Counted from the stretch's first letter, positions 34,773 to 44,310 are shown. The stretch is 64,000 nucleotides of DNA from Parablautia muri (GCF_009917485.1 NZ_QZDT01000015.1:1-64000); one strand, 5' to 3'. Numbers and translations are program-made. Notes: generated by a model from the letters alone, not told the origin.

Positions 34773-37331
34773 TCACGAGCTTACAAAAATACATTCACAT
34801 CCGGTTTTTTCCAGAAAGTCTGCCGCCGCCTGCGCAATACATTGAGGCTGCATGACAGAGCTTGTTTTTAACTGAACCACTCTGCGTTCAGGAAGGTAGG
34901 ATGGATTCTTGGCCAGAGGAATTTCGTATTTGATGCACAGTAATTGTGCAATTTTAAATAATTCATTTTGGTTCACTTTATCAGCAATACCGATACGCCA
35001 GCCGGTCTGGTCAGCCAGAGTTTGCAGCACATCATGGTAACGATGGCCGATGGCAGGTGAGATAAAGCTGATTTCCAAATATTTTCCGATTATATCATGC
35101 TTTAAGCTTTTTTTGTCCGGCCTGTGGGGGAGCGAAGCGAAAGTCTGGTCAATGCAGTTAAATGCTGTGTTTTGCTCAGCTGTTTTTACAGATGTATTTT
35201 CGGGGACGAAAAAGCTTTTCTGCTGTTTATCTGAGACATCGGCCAAGGAACTGTCAGGGGAGCGGGAGGGCAGGGGGGAAGAAAGCTGTCCGTTGATAGA
35301 AAGGATCCAGCCGGTTGCATGATGAAATTCCGCAGCTGCTTTTTGAACCATCTCATCTTTAGGAGTCCCGGAAAGGGTGATAATATAGTTCTTTTTATCC
35401 GCACGATAGGAAATTTTGGTGATGCCATCAGGAAACAGAGCGGCGAGCAGGAGGGATACTGCGTTATGGTTTGTGGACGGATTCATACAAACACTCCAAC
35501 CAAAGGCCTCGGCAAAAACGGCGGCCGCTGCATGAAAAGCCGTTTGATTTTGTGCATCCGGATAGTCAAACTGCATGGTGATTTCCTTGCGGTCAAAGTG
35601 ATAACCTATCTTTCGGTAGGGAAAGCCTTCGAATACTTTTTCAATCTGCGCAGAGAGCTCCTGTTGGGTCAATTCCTTAGGGGCCAGCATTGCGGCAAGA
35701 TCTTCCGGGGTAGTGGTATCCCAGAGAAAGAGCCGCCGGGCATTGGGGGTGAAATAGCAGCTTTCCTGAAGGGCTTCCTGCATAGAAGTTAGGATGGCTT
35801 CATCTGATATGGGTTTACCATACCAGATGTAGGCAAGCTCAGAGATGCTAAAGTGCCTTTCAGGGTAATGCTCCCGCAGGTATTCCCAGAAGGACTTTTC
35901 ATCTGCCGGAACATATTGCTGCGCTTTCTGAAGCGTGTAAGCAGGGATAAAGGCTGCCTGCTTTCTTTTTTTGTGCATGGAAATTTCATAATCCTGTCCG
36001 CATTCAGGCAAATATACCTGTCTGCGATAGTCCTGGGCTGCTAGCTCCTGGCCTAATTCTTCCATGGCATCCCGGTTTCCGTGTACCAGAAATATATGCC
36101 GGGAGGAGAGACGTTCTAATAGTCCCTGAATTTCAAGTTTATCTCCGTGGGCGGAAAGTCCCACCTGTTCAATACGGCATTTAACGGGAATCGAGCTCCC
36201 GTTTAAGGACAGAGTACCGTCCTTAGGATGTTCCAAAAGATTCAGGAGCTGGCGGCCAGGCGCTTCTTCATCCTGATAGCCTGTGATGATGATGCAGGCA
36301 TCCTCCGAAGATGCCAGACGCTGGGCGTAGAAGGCGCTGGGACCGCCGGTGAGCATTCCGGAGCTGGAAAGGAAAATGGCAGGGGTGCTGCCGGACAATA
36401 ACGCCTCTCTCTTTTGCATGGTCGCCACAGCCTGGATTTCTTTCGTATAAAAAGGCTCACTGCCCTTTAAAATGCGTTTTGCTAAAGCATTTTTCAGGTA
36501 AGTGGGATTTCGTGTATACATGATATTGATATCCCGGACCATACCGTCTACGTAGACAGGAACTGCCGGAATTTCCTGATTCTGAATGGCAGTGCGCAGG
36601 ATCAGCAAAACTTCCTGGGCTCGTCCCAATGCAAAAGCAGGGATCAGTATTTTTTTCTTCTGCAAGATACAGTCCCGTACCAGTTCTACCAGTCTTTTTT
36701 CTTCTACCTGTCTGTTAGAGTGAAGGCGGTTACCATAGGTGGTTTCAACAATGGCAACATCAGGCCGTAGCTTTGGAATGCCGATACCTTCAATGGTACG
36801 CTGGGAAAAGGTGGAAAAATCTCCGGAATAAAACAGACTGCCTTCCTCTGTAACCAGATAGATGCAGGCGGCTCCTGCAATATGCCCGGCGGGATAAAAG
36901 GTTAGGGTAAAATCATCCAGGATAGGAAAAGGAGTCTTAAATCTAACAGGGTATATCCGTCCTAGCATAGCCAAAACATCCTGCTCTGAATAGTGGGGAA
37001 TTTCTCCTTCACGGTTATTCATAATTTTTAAACTGTCATAGAGAAGCACCCGGGTCAGGTCTGCAGTCATGGCAGTCATATAAATGGGAGCGTTTGGATA
37101 GGCTTTGCTGACAAGCGGGAGGGTACCGATATGGTCCATATGGGCATGGCTGATTAAGATGGCATCAAGGCCGCCCTGTTCTTGTAAGGTGCGAAAGTCA
37201 GGGAGAGGATCCTTTGAGCCGGACTGACGGATTCCGGAGTCCATAAGAATGCCCTTGCCTGCTATTTTAAGGTAAATGCAGCTTGCGCCAATTTCCATAG
37301 CGCCGCCTAAAAAATGTAAGTTCACTGACAT
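34773..37331 (-). CDS. MBL/beta-CASP nuclease-like protein with long repeat-bearing C-terminus
   Basis: An 852-residue protein. Residues 1-450 form a metallo-beta-lactamase plus beta-CASP module: HAHMDH (62-67), GH150, SGD171, ALGRAQE (234-240), GLSAHGD (391-397) and VHGNR (416-420) are the metal-binding and catalytic motifs of CPSF73/RNase J-type RNases. Residues about 455-570 are helical and linker-like. Residues 582-617, 647-679, 750-783 and 816-850 are four related beta-alpha-beta units ending in FGW/TGW/TGC, perhaps RNA-binding KH-like. Most homologs end near 450-550, so the tail is unusual. AAAGGAT precedes ATG 37331. Probable role is RNA processing. Confidence 0.8.
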   Translation of the reverse strand: MSVNLHFLGGAMEIGASCIYLKIAGKGILMDSGIRQSGSKDPLPDFRTLQEQGGLDAILISHAHMDHIGTLPLVSKAYPNAPIYMTAMTADLTRVLLYDSLKIMNNREGEIPHYSEQDVLAMLGRIYPVRFKTPFPILDDFTLTFYPAGHIAGAACIYLVTEEGSLFYSGDFSTFSQRTIEGIGIPKLRPDVAIVETTYGNRLHSNRQVEEKRLVELVRDCILQKKKILIPAFALGRAQEVLLILRTAIQNQEIPAVPVYVDGMVRDINIMYTRNPTYLKNALAKRILKGSEPFYTKEIQAVATMQKREALLSGSTPAIFLSSSGMLTGGPSAFYAQRLASSEDACIIITGYQDEEAPGRQLLNLLEHPKDGTLSLNGSSIPVKCRIEQVGLSAHGDKLEIQGLLERLSSRHIFLVHGNRDAMEELGQELAAQDYRRQVYLPECGQDYEISMHKKRKQAAFIPAYTLQKAQQYVPADEKSFWEYLREHYPERHFSISELAYIWYGKPISDEAILTSMQEALQESCYFTPNARRLFLWDTTTPEDLAAMLAPKELTQQELSAQIEKVFEGFPYRKIGYHFDRKEITMQFDYPDAQNQTAFHAAAAVFAEAFGWSVCMNPSTNHNAVSLLLAALFPDGITKISYRADKKNYIITLSGTPKDEMVQKAAAEFHHATGWILSINGQLSSPLPSRSPDSSLADVSDKQQKSFFVPENTSVKTAEQNTAFNCIDQTFASLPHRPDKKSLKHDIIGKYLEISFISPAIGHRYHDVLQTLADQTGWRIGIADKVNQNELFKIAQLLCIKYEIPLAKNPSYLPERRVVQLKTSSVMQPQCIAQAAADFLEKTGCECIFVSS

Positions 37332-37543
37332 GAATCCTTTCTACTAGTATCATTGATTCGTTTATCTGATAAGTCATTCCTGAAAAGTTAGCGTTTTTTT
37401 CATTATACAATGAAAAGGAGTGGATTTCCATAACCGGACCGAATTGTTTCACTGGAAAAAGTGCATGCTGTAAGTTATAATTGTATTGTATACCATGTTT
37501 TCTACAGGCTTCAAGGCCCTCTTAATTTTGGAAAGGAGAAACT

Positions 37544-37795
37544 ATGTTGGAATTTAAATATGACACACAGCTTTTGATTGAAGGCGAGGATTTGGATGAG
37601 GATGCAATTTCCGAATACTTTACGGAAAATTTTAAGGGAGATTGTCTGCTTGCAGTGGGAGATGAGGAATTGATTAAAATTCATTTTCACACCAATGAGC
37701 CGTGGCAGGTACTGGAATACTGTGCGGCCTTAGGCGAAATTTATGATATCGTGATTGAGGATATGGACCGCCAGTCAAGAGGCTTAAAAGGCTAG
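37544..37795 (+). CDS. Stand-alone DAK/FakA-like domain protein
   Basis: An 83-residue protein consisting almost only of the segment GDCLLAVGDEELIKIHFHTNEPWQVLEY, which matches the middle domain of YloV/FakA-type proteins (GDSLVVVGDDxLVKVHVHTNxPGxVLEY), with the DAK2 kinase domain absent and the DegV-like part missing. In full-length FakA this region interacts with the fatty-acid binding partner. It may be a regulatory or partner module. AAAGGAG precedes ATG 37544. It heads a short operon with an HD protein and a DUF554 protein. Confidence 0.65.
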   Translation: MLEFKYDTQLLIEGEDLDEDAISEYFTENFKGDCLLAVGDEELIKIHFHTNEPWQVLEYCAALGEIYDIVIEDMDRQSRGLKG

Positions 37796-37822
37796 GGTGA
37801 AAAATAAAATGGAGGACTATTT

Positions 37823-38416
37823 ATGGAAAACAATTTAACAAGAGAAGAAGCGCTTGCGCTCTTAAAAAAATACAATAAGGAGCCTTTCCATATTCAGCAT
37901 GGACTTACGGTGGAAGGTGTTATGCGGTGGTATGCCAATGAGTTAGGTTACGGTGACGAGGCGGATTATTGGGCCATTACCGGCCTGCTGCATGACATAG
38001 ACTTCGAGCTGTATCCGGAAGAACATTGCATAAAGGCGCCTGAATTGCTGCGAGAGGGCGGGGTGTCAGAGGACATGATTCATTCTATCTGTTCCCATGG
38101 ATATGGCCTTTGCTGTGATGTGAAGCCGGAACATGAGATGGAGAAGGTTCTCTTTGCAGTGGATGAGCTTACCGGACTGATTGGTGCGGCGGCCCTGATG
38201 CGGCCATCTAAGAGCGTGATAGATATGGAGGTTTCCAGCGTAAAGAAAAAATTTAAGGATAAAAGATTCGCTGCCGGGTGTTCACGGGATGTAATAAACA
38301 AAGGGGCGGAAAGCTTAGGCTGGGAGATGAACGATTTGTTTGAAAAGACAATCCTCGCAATGCGCTTTTGTGAAAAACAGATTCAGGAAGAAATAGCAAC
38401 ATGGGGCAGCATGTAA
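37823..38416 (+). CDS. HD domain phosphohydrolase-like protein
   Basis: A 197-residue protein with HGLTVEGVMRWYA (first His), GLLHDIDFE (HD pair) and SHGYGLCCDV, followed by VDELTGL (late Asp), the metal-binding pattern of HD/HDIG phosphohydrolases. Such proteins hydrolyse nucleotides or phosphate esters. Its ribosome site is GGAGG before ATG 37823. The stop TAA overlaps the start of the DUF554 gene, so the two are translationally coupled. The substrate is unknown. Confidence 0.8.
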   Translation: MENNLTREEALALLKKYNKEPFHIQHGLTVEGVMRWYANELGYGDEADYWAITGLLHDIDFELYPEEHCIKAPELLREGGVSEDMIHSICSHGYGLCCDVKPEHEMEKVLFAVDELTGLIGAAALMRPSKSVIDMEVSSVKKKFKDKRFAAGCSRDVINKGAESLGWEMNDLFEKTILAMRFCEKQIQEEIATWGSM

Positions 38417-39144
38417 TGATAGGGTTTGGAACGCTCATCAACACGGCGGCGGTAGTCGCCGGTGGTCTGATAGGTCTGAAGTTAAAAAATGGAATCAAGC
38501 AAAACATGCAGGCTATTTTGATGCAGGCGTGCGGTGTTGCAACTATTTTTATTGGCGGGAGCGGCGCTTTGTCGAAAATGCTTGTTTTTCAGGATGGCAA
38601 ATTTGAGACGCAGGGAACAATGCTTCTTATTTTTTCCCTTGTATTAGGCTCTCTTTTAGGAGAATGGATTGATATTGAAAAGAAAATGGATATCCTCGGT
38701 GAGAAAATCAAAAAGGCAGTGAAGGCTGAAAAGGATAACCTGTTTGTGGAGGGATTTGTTAATGTGTCGCTGATTATCTGCGTTGGGGCTATGGCAATCG
38801 TGGGAGCGATTCAGGATGGCATCAGAGGAGATTATTCCCTCCTTACTGCCAAAGCAATTCTGGATTTCGTGATTGTAGTGGTATTTGCCGCCGTCTATGG
38901 AATTGGAGCGGTGTTTTCTGCGGTTCCTATCTTGGTGTATCAGGGAGCGATTACATTGGCAGCCGCATTTTTGGGTTCTTTTGTCAGTGATGTTATTGTC
39001 AGTGATTTATCCTTTATAGGTTCTGCGCTTATTTTTTGTGTGGGCATAAACATTGGATTTGGTAAGAAATTTAAGGTGGGGAATATGCTCCCCGCCCTTG
39101 CTGTGCCCATTATTTATGAGCTTATATATCCTGTCATGAATTAG
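38416..39144 (+). CDS. DUF554 family membrane protein
   Basis: A 242-residue membrane protein with about seven hydrophobic segments. The start MIGFGTLINTAAVVAGGLIG and the block VGAMAIVGAIQDGIRGDYSLLTAKAILDF are hallmarks of DUF554 (YdfK/YqgA), a family of unknown transport role. ATG 38416 shares a base with the HD gene stop (TAATG); an ATG 15 nt earlier is possible but lies inside the HD gene and lacks family resemblance. An Rrf2 regulator gene follows 25 nt downstream and may be co-transcribed. Confidence 0.8.
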   Translation: MIGFGTLINTAAVVAGGLIGLKLKNGIKQNMQAILMQACGVATIFIGGSGALSKMLVFQDGKFETQGTMLLIFSLVLGSLLGEWIDIEKKMDILGEKIKKAVKAEKDNLFVEGFVNVSLIICVGAMAIVGAIQDGIRGDYSLLTAKAILDFVIVVVFAAVYGIGAVFSAVPILVYQGAITLAAAFLGSFVSDVIVSDLSFIGSALIFCVGINIGFGKKFKVGNMLPALAVPIIYELIYPVMN

Positions 39145-39169
39145 ATTTTGTATTGGAGAGAGGAAGCAG

Positions 39170-39604
39170 ATGAAAATTTCTACAAAAGGAAGATATGCTT
39201 TAAGATTGATGTTGGATTTGGCCATCTACAACACAGGTGTGCCTATCAGCTTAAAGGATGTGGCGAAAAGGCAGCAGATTTCAGAAAAATATTTGGAGCA
39301 GATTATTTCATTATTAAATAAGGCAGGATTTGTGCGGAGCATCCGCGGCCCTCAGGGAGGGTATATGCTGACAAAGGAACCCCGTGAGTACACGGTGGGT
39401 AAAATTTTAAGGCTGACGGAAGGAGATTTAGCTCCGGTAAGCTGTGTAGAAGCGGATGGAATGGAATGCGAGCGCAGACAAGGATGTGTGACAGTTCGGA
39501 TATGGGAGCAGTTAAACGAAGCGATTAACGGTGTAGTGGATCATATTACATTGGCGGATATGGTTGAGTGGCAGATGGAAAAGTCTGACCAGTATGTCAT
39601 TTAA
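39170..39604 (+). CDS. Rrf2 family transcription regulator
   Basis: A 144-residue winged-helix protein. MKISTKGRYALRLMLDLA, ISEKYLEQIISLLNKAGFV and GPQGGYMLTK are Rrf2/IscR/CymR hallmarks. Three cysteines (SCVEADGMECERRQGC, near residues 92-107) match the Fe-S ligand pattern of IscR-like sensors, so it could sense Fe-S status or redox; CymR-like cysteine control is the alternative. No iscS-iscU genes stand beside it. GAGAGGAAG lies before ATG 39170. A terminator follows. Confidence 0.85.
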   Translation: MKISTKGRYALRLMLDLAIYNTGVPISLKDVAKRQQISEKYLEQIISLLNKAGFVRSIRGPQGGYMLTKEPREYTVGKILRLTEGDLAPVSCVEADGMECERRQGCVTVRIWEQLNEAINGVVDHITLADMVEWQMEKSDQYVI

Positions 39605-39657
39605 GGCTGTTTGTTAGATTGACTTAAAAGTATAACAGAGTTTGAATAGAAGATAAG

Positions 39658-39702
39658 AACGCTGAATGTCTGTATTTTGCAGATTTTCAGCGTTTTATTT
39701 TG
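39658..39702 (+). terminator. Terminator after the Rrf2 gene
   Basis: AACGCTGAA (39658-39666) pairs with TTCAGCGTT (39686-39694), with an inner TCTG/CAGA stem, followed by a T-rich tail. The remaining gap to 39887 is AT-rich and holds nothing I can name. Confidence 0.65.
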
Positions 39703-39887
39703 AGTTAGAACCTTTCAGAAAATAGTCGGATCTGCCAAGATAAATTTAGAATAAGCTTTAGAAATTCTTTTGTTTTATGTAGGGAATTTATAAAGTTTTT
39801 CCCTTTATAGTAAGGAACGATAGGAATCATTTTATGGACTTTGCAATTATTTTCAGCAAGGATATTAGGAAGGGAGAATGATGACAA

Positions 39888-40799
39888 ATGGACATGTCAA
39901 TTGAAATTCGTAATTTGACAAAAAATTATGGAAGAAAACAGGCGTTGTGGGACGTAAATCTATCGATACCACAGGGAATGTTTGGACTGCTTGGGCCAAA
40001 CGGCGCTGGAAAAACAACGCTGATGAAGATATTGACCACTTTAGTTAAAAAGACAAAGGGAGAAGTGAGGATTTGTGGAGAGCCTCTTGAAAATAGTAGA
40101 AAAATACGAAATATGACAGGGTATCTTCCACAGGATTTTTCCATGTATGGAAACATGAACGCATATGAAGCATTGGACTATCTGGCGGTGCTTTCAGGAA
40201 TGAACAAGGCGGAGAGGAAGGTAAAAGTTCCCCAAATGCTGGAAAAGGTCAATCTGCTGGAAAAACGAAAGGTGAAGGTAAGGGCCATGTCCGGAGGAAT
40301 GAAAAGGCGTCTTGGCATTGCCCAGGCAATTATACATGATCCCAAGGTGATTGTTGTGGATGAGCCTACGGCAGGACTTGACCCGGAGGAGAGAGTGAGA
40401 TTCAGGAATTTGCTGTGTGAGATTGCAAAGGACAGAATTGTCCTTCTTTCCACCCACATTGTAGGAGATATTGAAGCAACCTGCGAAAACATTGCCATAC
40501 TAAACCAGGGGGAAATTTGCTTTCAGGGCAAGGTAACGGAACTGCTTTCTCTGGTGGAGGGGAAAGTATATCGTACAGAGATAGCGGCGGCGGATTTGGA
40601 AAAAACAAAAGAAAGATATTTGGTGACGGGAATCCTTACAACAGGGAGTACGGCAAATATAAAAATCATATCTGACCAAAATCCCTTTTTGCAGGAAAAG
40701 ATTTCAGAGGAAAAGCTTCCGGAAGTGAAATTTTCAGCGGCAAAGCAGGTGAAGCCGGATGTGGAAGATGCCTATATGTATTTGATGCATAAGAAATGA
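39888..40799 (+). CDS. ABC transporter ATP-binding protein
   Basis: A 303-residue ATPase for an ABC-2 exporter. Walker A GPNGAGKTT near residue 36, signature MSGGMKRRLGIAQ near 134, Walker B VIVVDEPTAGLDP near 156 and the switch His in STHIVGD. A C-terminal domain of about 90 residues ends in DVEDAYMYLMHKK, as in ABC-2 type exporter ATPases. Two membrane subunits follow. The cargo is unknown; a lantibiotic or antimicrobial exporter and a self-protection role are possible. Confidence 0.85.
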   Translation: MDMSIEIRNLTKNYGRKQALWDVNLSIPQGMFGLLGPNGAGKTTLMKILTTLVKKTKGEVRICGEPLENSRKIRNMTGYLPQDFSMYGNMNAYEALDYLAVLSGMNKAERKVKVPQMLEKVNLLEKRKVKVRAMSGGMKRRLGIAQAIIHDPKVIVVDEPTAGLDPEERVRFRNLLCEIAKDRIVLLSTHIVGDIEATCENIAILNQGEICFQGKVTELLSLVEGKVYRTEIAAADLEKTKERYLVTGILTTGSTANIKIISDQNPFLQEKISEEKLPEVKFSAAKQVKPDVEDAYMYLMHKK

Positions 40800-40867
40800 A
40801 AATAGATGTGGGTTATTTCGCCAAAGGAGTTTGGAAAAAGTCTGAAAAAAAGGAAGGGAAAAAAGCT

Positions 40868-42130
40868 ATGTTTGGAGCATTGTTTTTGAAAGAATGCAGA
40901 CAGGTTTTGAAAAGTCTGGTTTATTATATTTATGTTGTGGTTTTTGTTTTATTTATAAACAGTCAGATGAGTAGTGAAAGCGTGGAAGAACTGCAGGAGC
41001 CGGTACCGGGACAGACTTACTACGGGGAAACCGTGACGCAGGATGAAACCCTGATCATGGAAGGTACGTTGGCGGATTTGGTACAGGATGTCTGCCATAA
41101 TTCTTTTGCAACCTATCCACTGGGATTTTATAAAGGGGTAAACCTTACTGCCGAAGAAATAGAGCAGGCCGAAGAAATTTTGAAGAACTGTACGGGAAAA
41201 AGTATGGATGAGCTGAAAGAAGAAATGGAAGAACATTTTGGCGGGTATGCTCAAAATGGTATGGAAGTAAGGATGGAGGCTGCGGCAAGCTACAGGGTGC
41301 CGGTGAAGGAAGGATTTACGTATGAGGATTTTGAAACAGCGATGGAGGAGGTTTGCCATCTTGTGGGCAGGGGTTCCTTCTATGAAAAAGAGAGCTACGA
41401 AAACAGGGTTTATGTACCAATGACTTATGAGCAGGCCAGGGAGGAATTTGATGCTTTATGTACAAAGGATAATCTGACACGTGCTTATATACGCCTTTTC
41501 TGTGACTATGCCGGAATTGTGCTTGCTATTTTGCCAATTTTCGTAGGTGTATCCGGAGCGCTGCGGGATAAAAGGGCAAAAGTGCAGCAGGTTATGTTTT
41601 CAAAGCCGGCATCCGGTGCGCTGATTGTGGTAAGCCGATACCTTGCCAATCTGGTTATGTTGATTCTTCCGGTGGTGATTGTCGCCTTTTTACAACAAAG
41701 GCCCTACTATGATAAGGCAAAGGAGTTTGGCGTACAGGGGGATATGTGGGCGTTTTTGACCGTGCCCGGGGTTTGGCTTTTGCCGGAAGTTATGATTGTG
41801 CTTGCATTCGCCTTTTTGATTACAGAGCTTACCGATTCTATTGCGGCAATATTTATACAAGTGGCATGGGGTATTGCAAGTCTTTTCGGCGCATCCACGT
41901 TAGTTGGAAATTTTGGCCTTAGGCTGGTGGCAAGGTGGAATACCTTTGGCAGTGCCGAACTTTATGACACTCTGAAAGAGGAGCTTTTTCTTAACAGGGG
42001 ATATTACTTTTTGCTTGCGGTTATCTGCGTACTTATGACTGTGATTATTTATGAGATAAAACGTAAAATGGGAACAAATTTGAAGCGAAACCATTATCCT
42101 TTCGAAGAAAGCTTTGGAAAAGCGCTTTAA
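40868..42130 (+). CDS. ABC-2 type transporter permease, large subunit
   Basis: A 420-residue membrane protein with an N-terminal helix (SLVYYIYVVVFVLFIN), a long extracytoplasmic region (about residues 40-230), then a block of helices (AGIVLAILPIFVGV, YLANLVMLILPVVIVAF, VWLLPEVMIVLAFAFLI and later). It pairs with the ATPase just upstream. The ATG at 40868 has GGAAGGG 10 nt upstream and gives the usual ABC-2 start; an ATG at 40796 overlapping the ATPase stop lacks a ribosome site. Confidence 0.72.
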   Translation: MFGALFLKECRQVLKSLVYYIYVVVFVLFINSQMSSESVEELQEPVPGQTYYGETVTQDETLIMEGTLADLVQDVCHNSFATYPLGFYKGVNLTAEEIEQAEEILKNCTGKSMDELKEEMEEHFGGYAQNGMEVRMEAAASYRVPVKEGFTYEDFETAMEEVCHLVGRGSFYEKESYENRVYVPMTYEQAREEFDALCTKDNLTRAYIRLFCDYAGIVLAILPIFVGVSGALRDKRAKVQQVMFSKPASGALIVVSRYLANLVMLILPVVIVAFLQQRPYYDKAKEFGVQGDMWAFLTVPGVWLLPEVMIVLAFAFLITELTDSIAAIFIQVAWGIASLFGASTLVGNFGLRLVARWNTFGSAELYDTLKEELFLNRGYYFLLAVICVLMTVIIYEIKRKMGTNLKRNHYPFEESFGKAL

Positions 42131-42165
42131 ATTTGCGGGCTGTTGGCAAGAAAGGGGTTATTATG
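42129..42165 (+). repeat. Degenerate tail of leader repeat family A
   Basis: AAATTTGCGGGCTGTTGGCAAGAAAGGGG at 42129-42157 resembles the last part of the family A unit (CAAGTTTGTGGGTTGTTGGCAAGAATGGAGG on the minus strand near 7083-7113). It supplies a weakened ribosome site (AAGGGG) for the next gene. The 5' hairpin is absent and the copy overlaps the previous gene's end. Confidence 0.45.
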
Positions 42166-42783
42166 GAAAAATATAAGAAATTGACAGTTAGCTTTGTAAA
42201 AAGGCAGTACTATCCTCATCTTTTACTTACACTGCTGCTGATTGTTTTTTCAGGAGGATTTGTTAGTTTTAAAGCATTAGAGGAACCGCAGGCGGCAAAG
42301 GTGATGGAAATGTATGTAACCTTTACAGGAATTCTTCTATTCACACCTCTTTTCATGCCGGAGCAGGATAAAGAAATCTGGAATTTAGAAAGGAGCAAAA
42401 GTACATCCATGTGGAAAGTGTACCTGCCCCGTGTCCTTTTAGCGCTTCTGGTTTGTGTTTTGGTTACTTTACTGTTTGTAGGTCTTATGAAAAAAGGCGG
42501 CGGGCATTTTCATGCCGGTATTCTTTTGAGAGGGGCGTGCTGTGAAATTCTCTTTTTAGGAAGCATCGGTTTTTTTGCCTCGGCAGTGACCAATCAAGTG
42601 GTAATAGGGTATATGGCCGCTGTGGTTTACTATGCAGTTAATATAGGCGGAGGAAAATTCTTGGGAAGGTTTGCACTGTTTAAGATGATGCAGGGGGAAT
42701 ATGGCACCTGGACGTATTGGCTTTTTGGAGCGGCGGTATTGCTGAGCGGCGGTATTTTGGCGCGTGAGAAGATGCGCTTCTAA
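42163..42783 (+). CDS. ABC-2 type transporter permease, small subunit
   Basis: A 206-residue protein with about six hydrophobic helices (LLLTLLLIVFSGGF, VTFTGILLFTPLF, VLLALLVCVLVTLLFVGL, LFLGSIGFFASAV and two more). Starts at ATG 42163 behind AAGGGG. It follows the other permease by about 30 nt and is best read as the second membrane part of the ABC exporter. No motif shows its substrate. Confidence 0.7.
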   Translation: MEKYKKLTVSFVKRQYYPHLLLTLLLIVFSGGFVSFKALEEPQAAKVMEMYVTFTGILLFTPLFMPEQDKEIWNLERSKSTSMWKVYLPRVLLALLVCVLVTLLFVGLMKKGGGHFHAGILLRGACCEILFLGSIGFFASAVTNQVVIGYMAAVVYYAVNIGGGKFLGRFALFKMMQGEYGTWTYWLFGAAVLLSGGILAREKMRF

Positions 42784-42843
42784 ATCGTTCTTTACTGAAA
42801 TCTGCAATAGGTATTATCTATCACCAGTCCATGATTATCCATA

Positions 42844-42917
42844 TTGGACTTCTATAAATAGATGCGGTATGCTCATTTCATGGTAATCAGATAGGAAATA
42901 TATTCTTATTATCTGAT
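42844..42917 (+). promoter_or_regulatory. Promoter with an operator-like dyad before metY
   Basis: TTGGAC (42844-42849), an 18-nt spacer and TATGCT (42868-42873) form a promoter. Just downstream, ATCAGATA (42886-42893) and TATCTGAT (42910-42917) form a perfect 8-bp inverted repeat with a 16-nt centre. It may be an operator or a hairpin for sulfur control. Confidence 0.45.
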
Positions 42918-42978
42918 GAAATAAAATAAATTTTAAGCTTACGGATAAGCGAGAAATTACCAAAATGGAGGAGTAATT

Positions 42979-44286
42979 ATGAGTAAAAAAACCTATGCGG
43001 AAAGAAATTTAAAATTTGAAACCTTACAGTTGCATGTAGGGCAGGAACAGCCGGATCCGGTTACGGATGCAAGGGCGGTGCCAATATATCAGACATCTTC
43101 TTATGTGTTTAGAAACAGTGAACATGCGGCAGCAAGATTTGGGCTTAGCGATGCCGGTAATATTTATGGAAGGCTGACAAACCCTACGGAGGATGTGTTT
43201 GAAAAAAGAATTGCAGCTTTAGAAGGCGGTGTGGCAGCCTTAGCTGTGGCTTCTGGTGCGGCAGCAATCTCCTATACAATACAGAATCTGGCCCATGGGG
43301 GAGAACATATCGTCTCTGCAAAAAATATCTATGGCGGAACCTATAACCTTTTCGCACATACACTGCCTGAATACGGAATTACCACAACCTTTGTGGATCC
43401 TTTTGACTATGCGGAAGTGGAAGGCGCTATACAGGAAAATACCAAAGCAGTGTTTATTGAAACGCTTGGAAATCCCAATTCAGATGTGGTCGATATTGAA
43501 AAAACAGCCCAAATTGCGCATGCCCATAAGATTCCCCTGGTGATAGATAATACCTTTGCAACCCCTTACTTAGTCCGTCCTATTTCCTATGGCGCTGACA
43601 TTGTGGTGCATTCGGCAACCAAATTCATAGGAGGGCACGGCACCACTATTGGCGGTGTGATCATTGACAGCGGCAAATTTGACTGGGAGGCAAGCGGTAA
43701 ATTCCCTTCCCTTACGGAGCCCAATCCCAGCTATCATGGTATCAGCTTTACCAAGGCGGTGGGAGCGGCAGCTTTTGTTACAAAAATCCGCGCGATTTTG
43801 CTGCGTGATACGGGTGCTACTCTTTCTCCCTTCCATGCCTTTTTCTTCCTGCAGGGATTGGAAACCTTATCTCTTAGGGTAGAACGCCATGTGGAAAACG
43901 CGCTTAAGGTGGTAAATTATTTAAACAATCATCTGCAGGTTGAAAAGGTGAACCATCCTGCCGTATCGAATGACCCAGTACAGCAGGCTCTTTATCAAAA
44001 GTATTTTCCCAATGGGGGCGGTTCTATTTTCACATTTGAAATTAAGGGAGATGCGGATAAAGCAAAGGCATTCATTGATAATTTAGAGCTGTTTTCCCTT
44101 CTGGCAAATGTGGCTGATGTGAAATCGTTGGTGATTCATCCGGCATCTACCACGCACTCGCAGCTAAATGCGGAGGAGTTAGCGGAACAGGGAATTAAGC
44201 CCAATACCATCCGCCTGTCCATAGGAACTGAAAACATCGATGATATTATCGAGGACTTGGAGGAGGCTTTTTTGGCTGTCTCTTAA
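42979..44286 (+). CDS. metY: O-acetylhomoserine sulfhydrylase (MetY-type)
   Basis: A 435-residue PLP enzyme of the Cys/Met metabolism class that makes homocysteine from O-acetylhomoserine and sulfide. It opens with [16 protein letters not shown], shows YGRLTNPT, the PLP-lysine segment [16 protein letters not shown] near residue 210, and [14 protein letters not shown] near 380, which together place it in the sulfhydrylase branch. GGAGGAG stands 7 nt before ATG 42979. No other sulfur genes are next to it. A strong bidirectional terminator separates it from the sigma/anti-sigma pair. Confidence 0.92.
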   Translation: MSKKTYAERNLKFETLQLHVGQEQPDPVTDARAVPIYQTSSYVFRNSEHAAARFGLSDAGNIYGRLTNPTEDVFEKRIAALEGGVAALAVASGAAAISYTIQNLAHGGEHIVSAKNIYGGTYNLFAHTLPEYGITTTFVDPFDYAEVEGAIQENTKAVFIETLGNPNSDVVDIEKTAQIAHAHKIPLVIDNTFATPYLVRPISYGADIVVHSATKFIGGHGTTIGGVIIDSGKFDWEASGKFPSLTEPNPSYHGISFTKAVGAAAFVTKIRAILLRDTGATLSPFHAFFFLQGLETLSLRVERHVENALKVVNYLNNHLQVEKVNHPAVSNDPVQQALYQKYFPNGGGSIFTFEIKGDADKAKAFIDNLELFSLLANVADVKSLVIHPASTTHSQLNAEELAEQGIKPNTIRLSIGTENIDDIIEDLEEAFLAVS

Positions 44287-44310
44287 CCTGCGAGTTTCAT
44301 TTCACATAAA

